This document shows positions 21,086 to 26,502 of a DNA stretch of 26,502 nt, piece by piece. This DNA is from JABCPE02 sp963520725. GTDB lineage: Bacteria; Bacteroidota; Bacteroidia; Flavobacteriales; Weeksellaceae. Made by a program: the position numbers and the translations under genes. The DNA lies in contig CAUQSG010000019.1 of NCBI GenBank assembly GCA_963520725.1, positions 1 to 26,502 of the forward strand. Reading direction: 5' to 3'. A model generated the notes under the pieces. That model ran no database searches, was not told where the DNA came from, and worked only from the letters and a program-made list of their open reading frames with translations. How positions within the stretch are numbered: the stretch's first letter is position 1; every line of letters begins with the position of its first letter.

Positions 21086-22057
21086 ATGCATTTTGCTGAA
21101 AAATACATCAATTTAATTTCTGAAAGTATAGAAAAATACAAATTTGAAGAAGCTCCCTTTGAGCTGTATCAGCCCATCAACTACATCATAGCAAATGGAG
21201 GAAAACGCCTCCGCCCTATGCTTACCCTGATGGCAACAGATGCATTCGGGGGAGATATAAATACTGCTATAAAACCAGCTTTAGCAATAGAGTTTTTTCA
21301 TAATTTCACACTGATTCATGATGATATAATGGATGATGCTCCTCTGAGAAGAGGGAAGCCTACCATTCATGCTTTAGAAGGTATCAACACGGGCATTCTC
21401 TCTGGCGATGCCCTGCTTATCAAATCTTATCAGTTTTTCGAGGATTTAGACCCTATTTTGTTCAAAAAATGCATTCATTTATTTTCCGATACAGGAGCGA
21501 AAATATGTGAGGGACAGCAAATGGACATGAATTTTGAAAAAAGAGATGATGTAATTTTTGATGAATATATCCAAATGATTACTTACAAAACTGGCGTTCT
21601 GAGTGCCGCTGCACTAAAAATAGGTGCTTTCATCGCTGAATGTCCAGAGCAGGATGCGGAGGCTCTCTATCAGTTTGGGATTCACCTTGGAATCGCATTT
21701 CAGATGATGGATGATTATCTGGATGTATTTGGAAATCAGGGAGATTTTGGAAAAAAACAGGCAGGTGATATTTGTGAAAATAAAAAGACCGTTTTATACC
21801 TCACTGCACTAGAAAAAGCGGATGAAAAACAAAAAAAGGAACTCCAAAACTGGTATTCCCAAAAAGACGAAAGCCAAGAGAAAATAGATGCTGTTTCTAA
21901 ACTTTTCCTAGACACGAAAGCGGATGAAATCACATTAAAACTCGTGCAGGAACATCATGATAAAGCTCAAAAATACCTAAACCAGACTAGTCTAATTGCA
22001 GAGAAAAAGGAATCCTTCTTGGCTCTGGCGGATTATTTATTAAAAAGAAATATTTAA
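21086..22057 (+). CDS. Polyprenyl (geranylgeranyl/farnesyl-type) diphosphate synthase
   Basis: This trans-prenyltransferase condenses isopentenyl diphosphate with allylic diphosphates. The 323-residue product has GGKRLRP at 38-44, the first Asp-rich motif DDIMD at 79-83, RRGKPT at 88-93, the second motif DDYLD at 209-213, and KKQAGDICENKKT at 223-235. The first motif lacks the two-residue insertion of E. coli IspA (DDLPAMD type). F74, five residues before the motif, is a bulky residue at a site that limits chain growth. By established chain-length rules this favours a C15-C20 product rather than a long quinone side chain, but the call is tentative. It may supply precursors for carotenoids, quinones or undecaprenyl phosphate. 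A GSCFA gene follows 9 nt after the stop, presumably on the same transcript. Confidence 0.92.
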   Translation: MHFAEKYINLISESIEKYKFEEAPFELYQPINYIIANGGKRLRPMLTLMATDAFGGDINTAIKPALAIEFFHNFTLIHDDIMDDAPLRRGKPTIHALEGINTGILSGDALLIKSYQFFEDLDPILFKKCIHLFSDTGAKICEGQQMDMNFEKRDDVIFDEYIQMITYKTGVLSAAALKIGAFIAECPEQDAEALYQFGIHLGIAFQMMDDYLDVFGNQGDFGKKQAGDICENKKTVLYLTALEKADEKQKKELQNWYSQKDESQEKIDAVSKLFLDTKADEITLKLVQEHHDKAQKYLNQTSLIAEKKESFLALADYLLKRNI

Positions 22058-22066
22058 ATCTTATCT

Positions 22067-23041
22067 ATGAAATTTCGTACCGAGGTAGAAATTCCGATTT
22101 CTGAAAAAAAAATTCAAATTTCGGATTCTTTGTTTTCGATAGGATCTTGTTTTGCAACAGAAATCTCTGTAAAACTAACAGACAGCCAGTTCCAAACGCT
22201 GAACAACCCTTTTGGGACTCTTTTCAACCCTTGGGCTGTAAAAAACAGCATTGAAGAAATTTTTGAAAATAAAATTTACACAGAAAAAGATTTAGATTTT
22301 TATCAAGGTGAATACTTGAGTTTTAATCATCACACCTCATTTAGCTCTGATAATCAAGAAGAAACACTCAGAAAAATCAATAAAAAAATAAACCTTGCAC
22401 ACGAATTTCTAAAACGAAGCAACTGGGTGATTATCACCTACGGAACGGCTTTTGTTTATGAGCATTTATCAAAAAATATTTTTGTAGCAAACTGCCACAA
22501 AATTCCACAAACAAACTTTAATAAACGCCTTCTAACGGACGAAGAATTGGTAAATTCAATAACTGAAACTTGCCACATTCTAAAAAAAATCTGCCCAAAA
22601 GAGGCTCAGTTTCTTTTTACATTAAGCCCTGTCCGCCACACCAAAGATGGTTTTAGCGAAAATAATCTAAGTAAAGCCAAACTGCTCTGTGCAATTCATG
22701 AAGTTGTGGAACAGCACGAAAACTACCATTATATCCCTGTATATGAAATAGTTATGGATGACCTGCGCGATTACAGATTCTACAAGGAAGACCTCATCCA
22801 TCCGAGCGAACAGGCCGTTCAATATATTTGGGAAAAATTTAAAAAGGCTTATTTTTCTGATGAAGCCGATAGATTTTCCAATGAAAACCTTAAAATAAAA
22901 CAAGCTCTAGAGCATCGTCCAAAGGACAAAAACAGCGCTAAATACCAAGCTTTCTTAAAACAAATACAAGAAAAAATCATCCAGCAGCAGGAAAAAGTGG
23001 AACATAAGATTTTTACGGATAATCTGGATAATTTTCTTTAA
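22067..23041 (+). CDS. GSCFA domain protein (SGNH-hydrolase-like)
   Basis: The 324-residue product carries the motif that names the family, GSCFA at 26-30 in the context FSIGSCFATEIS. GSCFA proteins are found mainly in Bacteroidota and Alphaproteobacteria, often near surface-polysaccharide genes, and are related to SGNH/GDSL esterases. Further family blocks are NPFGTLFNPWAV (about 46-57), NWVIITYGTAFVYE (about 119-132), TLSPVRHTKDGF (about 185-196) and a late DLIHPSEQA, whose Asp and His would complete a Ser/Cys-type catalytic site. There is no signal peptide. The substrate is unknown; deacylation or acyl transfer on a glycan is only a possibility. It begins 9 nt after the prenyl synthase stop codon, and its own stop codon overlaps a -7 element for the exporter gene. 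Confidence 0.88.
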   Translation: MKFRTEVEIPISEKKIQISDSLFSIGSCFATEISVKLTDSQFQTLNNPFGTLFNPWAVKNSIEEIFENKIYTEKDLDFYQGEYLSFNHHTSFSSDNQEETLRKINKKINLAHEFLKRSNWVIITYGTAFVYEHLSKNIFVANCHKIPQTNFNKRLLTDEELVNSITETCHILKKICPKEAQFLFTLSPVRHTKDGFSENNLSKAKLLCAIHEVVEQHENYHYIPVYEIVMDDLRDYRFYKEDLIHPSEQAVQYIWEKFKKAYFSDEADRFSNENLKIKQALEHRPKDKNSAKYQAFLKQIQEKIIQQQEKVEHKIFTDNLDNFL

Positions 23042-23046
23042 ATTTG
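23039..23046 (+). promoter_or_regulatory. Possible -7 element of the ABC exporter gene
   Basis: TAAATTTG matches TAnnTTTG and overlaps the stop codon of the GSCFA gene. It lies 77 nt before ATG 23124, which would give a 5' leader of about 70 nt that includes the pairing region at 23057-23107. No -33 box is visible. Confidence 0.4.
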
Positions 23047-23056
23047 CCCTGCTAAA

Positions 23057-23107
23057 TGCAATAGCTTTTTTCATTTAAAAAAATCATGAAATTCTATGAT
23101 TATTGCA
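23057..23107 (+). other. Possible structured 5' leader of the ABC exporter gene
   Basis: Outer arms TGCAATA (23057-23063) and TATTGCA (23101-23107) are perfectly complementary. Between them lie two smaller perfect pairings, TTTTTT/AAAAAA (23066-23071 with 23077-23082) and ATCAT/ATGAT (23083-23087 with 23096-23100), so the RNA could fold as a three-way junction. The DNA is AT-rich and chance pairing is possible. No known riboswitch class was recognised. Confidence 0.3.
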
Positions 23108-23123
23108 CCGCAAAAATAAATAT

Positions 23124-24914
23124 ATGAACAGCAAAAATACCTCTTTACTAAAATATTTTTCTTATTTCAGAAACATTGCGGGATGGCACATGTATGGCTA
23201 TATTTTGGTAAACTTATTGGTGGGTTTATTGGATGGTTTGGGGCTTGCTATGTTCATTCCATTACTGGGCATTGCATCTGGAATAAACACTAATACAGGA
23301 GACGAAAACTCAGATGTTATAAATTTCATTGTCAATTTATTTGATTTCGTTGGTGTAAATGTAAATCTTGTAAATGCCTTGTTATTCATGGTTATCGTTT
23401 TCTCGATAAAGGGAGTTTTCTACTATCTGAGAAGTATCTATTTTATAAAAATAAGAGTAAAATCTGTAAGTTTGCTGAGGCTCAACTTGATAGAAAACCT
23501 TAATGAACTTTCTTATTCCGGATTTACAAAATTAGAAGCTGGGCGTATCCAAAACACAATGGTAGGTGAATTGGGAAAAGTAATCGGAGCGCTGATGAGT
23601 TTCTTCGTTTATTTACAGCATATTATTATGCTTGCCACCTACATTTTCCTTGCTTTTATTGCTAATTGGCAGTTTGCTATTTTGGTGGCGATTGGAGGTT
23701 CGTTGTCTAATTTATTTTATAAATACATCAACAGCTACACCAAGGAAAAAGCCACACTGCTTTCTAGTAAAGGAAATAGTTTCAATGCTGTTTTGATACA
23801 AATTCTTCATAATTTTAAATATTTAAAAGCCACAAACCACTATCGGTTATTTTCAAAAAAACTAGTGGATAACATAGGCGAACAAGAAAAAATCAATCTA
23901 GGTGTGGGCAAAATCTCATCCATTGGAGAAAGCCTCAGAGAGCCTTTTACGATTGTCATCATCACGGGAGTAATTATCGTACAGACATCTTATTTAGGGG
24001 AATCTTTTTCTTCCATTCTTTTGAGTTTGCTTCTGTTTTACAGAGCGTTAGGGCATTTGGTGAGTATGCAGAATTCTTGGAATACATTTTTATCCAATTC
24101 TTCTGGAATTGACTCTTTTGAGAATTTATTATCTGATTTTAAACATTATAAAGAACCTCTTCACTATCAAGAAAAGATTGAACACATTGATGACATCTGC
24201 ATTAAAAATATCTCATTGTCATTCAGAGGAAAAAAAGCTATTGATAACATAAGTTTTTCTATAAAGAAAAATTCTTCCGTGGCTTTCGTCGGAGAAAGTG
24301 GAGCTGGAAAAACAACTCTTGCTAATATTATATCAGGGCTTCAGGCTCCTGATGATGGGGAAATAATCATTGAAGGAAAATCTCTATATAAAACTAATCT
24401 TAATTCTTTCCGAAATCATCTCGGCTACATCACACAAGAGGCTGTGATATTCAATGATTCTATCTTTAATAATATCACTTTTTGGCAAGGAAAATCTGAA
24501 GAAAACAAGGAAAAATTCAGACAAACTATTGAAAAAGTTTCTTTATCTGAATTTGTTAATGAACTTCCAGAAAAAGAAAACACCCAGCTTGGGAATAACG
24601 GAATCCTAATTTCTGGCGGGCAGAAACAAAGAATTTCTATCGCAAGGGAACTTTATAAAGATGCTGAACTGCTCATACTAGATGAGGCAACTTCTGCATT
24701 GGATACAGAAACCGAAAGACACATCAAAAACAACATAGATCTGCTACAAGGACAGACTACCCTTATCATCATTGCCCATAGGCTTTCTACGATAAAAAAT
24801 GTGGATATGATTTATCTTTTGGATAAGGGTAAAATCATAGCTTCTGGTGATTTTGACAGCTTAGTAAAAAGCTCAGAAAAATTCAAAAAAATGGTGGAAT
24901 TACAGGAATTGTAA
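23124..24914 (+). CDS. ABC exporter (fused membrane and ATPase domains, MsbA-like)
   Basis: The 596-residue product is a half-transporter that should work as a homodimer in the inner membrane. Six membrane segments lie in residues 1-310; the first (about 20-45) is WHMYGYILVNLLVGLLDGLGLAMFIPLLG. The ATPase domain (about 345-596) has Walker A GESGAGKTT, the Q loop GYITQEAVIFNDSIFNNI, the signature ISGGQKQRISIARELY, Walker B LLILDEATSALD and the H-loop IIIAHRLSTI. Lipids, lipid A precursors, glycans and peptides are all possible substrates. The neighbouring GSCFA, GT8 and acyltransferase genes point to a surface glycan or glycolipid (inference). ATG 23124 is preferred to the in-frame TTG at 23103. 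A glycosyltransferase gene ends 18 nt away on the opposite strand, with no terminator seen between. Confidence 0.9.
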   Translation: MNSKNTSLLKYFSYFRNIAGWHMYGYILVNLLVGLLDGLGLAMFIPLLGIASGINTNTGDENSDVINFIVNLFDFVGVNVNLVNALLFMVIVFSIKGVFYYLRSIYFIKIRVKSVSLLRLNLIENLNELSYSGFTKLEAGRIQNTMVGELGKVIGALMSFFVYLQHIIMLATYIFLAFIANWQFAILVAIGGSLSNLFYKYINSYTKEKATLLSSKGNSFNAVLIQILHNFKYLKATNHYRLFSKKLVDNIGEQEKINLGVGKISSIGESLREPFTIVIITGVIIVQTSYLGESFSSILLSLLLFYRALGHLVSMQNSWNTFLSNSSGIDSFENLLSDFKHYKEPLHYQEKIEHIDDICIKNISLSFRGKKAIDNISFSIKKNSSVAFVGESGAGKTTLANIISGLQAPDDGEIIIEGKSLYKTNLNSFRNHLGYITQEAVIFNDSIFNNITFWQGKSEENKEKFRQTIEKVSLSEFVNELPEKENTQLGNNGILISGGQKQRISIARELYKDAELLILDEATSALDTETERHIKNNIDLLQGQTTLIIIAHRLSTIKNVDMIYLLDKGKIIASGDFDSLVKSSEKFKKMVELQEL

Positions 24915-24932
24915 TACACCTCTACCCTCTTT

Positions 24933-25859
24933 CTACAACCAGTTTAATCTATATTTTTTGATTAGTTCTTGTTTATCCAATTGATTGGCTTCTATAATGT
25001 CATCAAAAAATGGTGATTTGTAGGCGTATTGGAAGAAAAGTCCACTATCCACGCCATCTCGCTGCCATGGCTTCACCTTCCCTACATAATGGTAAATATA
25101 GAACCAATGATTAGCCTTAATTCCTAATTTTTTCTTTAAACTTTCTAAAAGTAATCGATTAGGAGTAATTCTTATCGTGGCTGTATTATTATAAAAATTT
25201 GATATCAGTTTTACTCCTCCATTTCGTGAGAATACAGAGTTTAAGATGTCTTGGTCTTGCAGTTTCGGTTCTGGGATTTCTTTCAGCGCATCGAAAAGTT
25301 TTTGCTGAATGTCCATTTCCCGCATTTTCTTTAAATTGTAAAGCACCACTCCTGCATTGAAATACTCCTCTGGATTGGGCATTTTTAGAACTTCAGTAAA
25401 ATAACTTACAGGATAATCTGGATTGTCTCCTTGTAAAACTTTATTTTTAATGTATGGACTACTGCTACAAATGGCTAATTTATCCTCAAAATCCATATCT
25501 ATGTATGCAGAAATATCAGCATTTACTATCAAATCACTATCCAAATAGAGAATTCTGTCATAATTCATGAAAATCTCTGATAAATAAAAACGATAATAGG
25601 TGCTCACAGACATATAAGAATTGAGATAAAAACTACTTTTATCTATATTCCCAAGTTCATGAAATGTTATACTAAAATTTTTATGTGGTTTAAGCTGAGA
25701 TATCACTTTTTGTTTGTTTTCTTCACTTATAAACTCTGTAAGAATATGTATTTCATAATGGACATTTCTATTTTGATTACTTAATATAGAAGTAATTACT
25801 ACATCTGTGTATTTGAAATATTTATCATCACAAGTAAAAACAATAGGAAAAACACGCAT
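24933..25859 (-). CDS. Family 8 glycosyltransferase
   Basis: GT8 enzymes transfer galactose or glucose, often in LPS core or surface-glycan synthesis, with retention of configuration. The 308-residue product begins MRVFPIVFTCDDKYFKYTDVVITSIL, the usual GT8 start. It has the metal-binding DxD motif in RILYLDSDLIVNADIS (about 86-101), LQDQDILNSVF (about 206-216), and HYVGKVKPW near residue 265, the C-terminal HxxGxxKPW block. There is no signal peptide, so it acts on the cytoplasmic side. The start ATG 25859 is preferred to the longer frame starting at TTG 25880, because that TTG overlaps the -7 promoter element. It is divergent from the acyltransferase gene and convergent with the exporter gene. 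Confidence 0.92.
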   Translation of the reverse strand: MRVFPIVFTCDDKYFKYTDVVITSILSNQNRNVHYEIHILTEFISEENKQKVISQLKPHKNFSITFHELGNIDKSSFYLNSYMSVSTYYRFYLSEIFMNYDRILYLDSDLIVNADISAYIDMDFEDKLAICSSSPYIKNKVLQGDNPDYPVSYFTEVLKMPNPEEYFNAGVVLYNLKKMREMDIQQKLFDALKEIPEPKLQDQDILNSVFSRNGGVKLISNFYNNTATIRITPNRLLLESLKKKLGIKANHWFYIYHYVGKVKPWQRDGVDSGLFFQYAYKSPFFDDIIEANQLDKQELIKKYRLNWL

Positions 25860-25877
25860 ATTATTATGTCTTTTGTG

Positions 25878-25885
25878 CAAATATA
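25878..25885 (-). promoter_or_regulatory. -7 element of the GT8 gene
   Basis: TATATTTG on the minus strand (25885-25878) matches TAnnTTTG and lies 18 nt before the ATG at 25859. No -33 TTTG was found. Confidence 0.6.
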
Positions 25886-25917
25886 ATAATTAAAAGCCTA
25901 TGCGCCTAAATATGGGC

Positions 25918-25948
25918 TTTGTCAATATTAAATGAATTGTTAAATTTG
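25918..25948 (+). promoter_or_regulatory. Promoter of the acyltransferase gene
   Basis: TTTG (25918-25921), exactly 19 nt, then TAAATTTG (25941-25948): a perfect match to the consensus. The -7 element ends 19 nt before ATG 25968. Confidence 0.78.
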
Positions 25949-25967
25949 CATAGCGAAAATTAACACA

Positions 25968-26502
25968 ATGACCACTTCTCAACTTACATTTACGAGATTT
26001 ATTGCGGCTTTTTTGTTATTTGTTTATCACTTTGGAGAAATAGAAAATAGTGAGCATCTTAACTTAGGAGTTAGTTATTTTTATGTATTGTCTGGCTTTG
26101 TGATGATTTTGGCTTATGGGAAAAAGGAACATATTTCTCCGAAAGAATATTATATAAATAGGCTTGCTAGGATATATCCACTGCACATAATGACATTGCT
26201 TCTTGCTATAGCTGCTAATATTTTCAAATACATAAATTATTTAGAATATGTAAAATTTGATATTCCTTCGATGCTTATGAATGCCTTATTAATTCATGCT
26301 TGGATACCACAAATAAGCCTTTCGTACAATGTCCCATCATGGTCTATATCTGTAGAAATGTTTTTTTACTTGTTGTTTCCTTTTATTTTCAATTATGTTA
26401 TCAAAAAATGGAAGCTTAAATATATCGCGATATTCACATTGTCTTTTTGGCTGGTATGTCAGATAGGTATGAATATATTCTATTTTTCGGAATATTATGG
26501 AG
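25968..26502 (+). CDS. Acyltransferase family 3 membrane protein (3' part missing)
   Basis: Acyltransferase-3 (OafA/YrhL type) proteins are integral membrane enzymes that O-acylate surface polysaccharides, lipids or peptidoglycan-linked sugars. The frame is open from ATG 25968 to the window edge, about 178 residues of an expected 330-380. It starts MTTSQLTFTRFIAAFLLFVYHFG, in which the YHF histidine occupies the site of the family's catalytic His. Family blocks follow: GVSYFYVLSGFVM, YYINRLARIYPLHI (the conserved R/RxxP segment) and NVPSWSISVEMFFYLLFP, the xxSWSLSxE motif. Four or more membrane helices are visible. With the adjacent GT8, exporter and GSCFA genes it suggests a surface-glycan modification locus that continues beyond the window. 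Confidence 0.92.
   Translation, partial: MTTSQLTFTRFIAAFLLFVYHFGEIENSEHLNLGVSYFYVLSGFVMILAYGKKEHISPKEYYINRLARIYPLHIMTLLLAIAANIFKYINYLEYVKFDIPSMLMNALLIHAWIPQISLSYNVPSWSISVEMFFYLLFPFIFNYVIKKWKLKYIAIFTLSFWLVCQIGMNIFYFSEYYG

Noticed and set aside
25860..25880. Longer GT8 start at TTG 25880
   Set aside because: It also falls on a -7 element (25885-25878), and the usual GT8 N-terminus begins at ATG 25859.

Overview
The window is chromosomal DNA from a low-GC Bacteroidota bacterium, most likely Flavobacteriia and probably the Chryseobacterium/Riemerella group (Weeksellaceae). The placement is inferred. It rests on family-restricted proteins (DUF5606, GSCFA, DUF4476, a Bacteroidota-type LptD), on the ruvX-def-DUF5606-mazG gene order, and on repeated TAnnTTTG promoter elements with a TTTG box about 19 nt upstream, the signature of the Bacteroidota housekeeping sigma factor. 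Shine-Dalgarno sequences are generally absent. No phage, transposon or CRISPR array is visible.

Layout. 1-917: CCA-adding enzyme, running off the left edge. 966-1524: a compact unit, promoter / tRNA-Glu / rpsT / tRNA-Glu / terminator, in which the S20 gene sits between two identical tRNA genes. 1538-5421: an exported cell-wall amidase with two SPOR-like repeats, divergent from an LptD-like outer-membrane LPS-assembly protein. 5438-6620: ridA and two small unknown genes. 6635-9801 (minus): ruvX-def-DUF5606, then mazG with an ABC-type membrane protein that lacks an ATPase. 9880-12447 (minus): CHY zinc-finger protein, lipocalin-like lipoprotein and a large exported beta-rich protein. 12570-16522 (plus): class III Fic enzyme, ABC-F ATPase, TIGR02117-type protein, and a CD225/DUF2752 membrane pair. 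16526-17263 (minus): DUF4476 protein. 17388-20973 (plus): DEAD-box helicase with a DbpA-type RNA-binding domain, then the DUF47-PiT phosphate uptake pair. 21086-26502: polyprenyl diphosphate synthase, GSCFA protein, ABC exporter, GT8 glycosyltransferase and the start of an acyltransferase-3 gene, which together look like the edge of a cell-surface glycan/lipid locus.

Working together: most of the window is housekeeping (tRNA maturation, translation, nucleotide clean-up, envelope biogenesis, phosphate uptake). Less routine items are the rpsT/tRNA sandwich, the Fic protein with its C-terminal inhibitory motif, the orphan ABC membrane domain, the CD225/DUF2752 pair, and a perfect 14-bp inverted repeat with T-tracts on both strands lying inside a small gene. 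The promoter element recurs with a very regular 17-22 nt spacing to many start codons. That regularity supports several start-codon corrections made here (mazG, GT8) and the TTG start of lptD.
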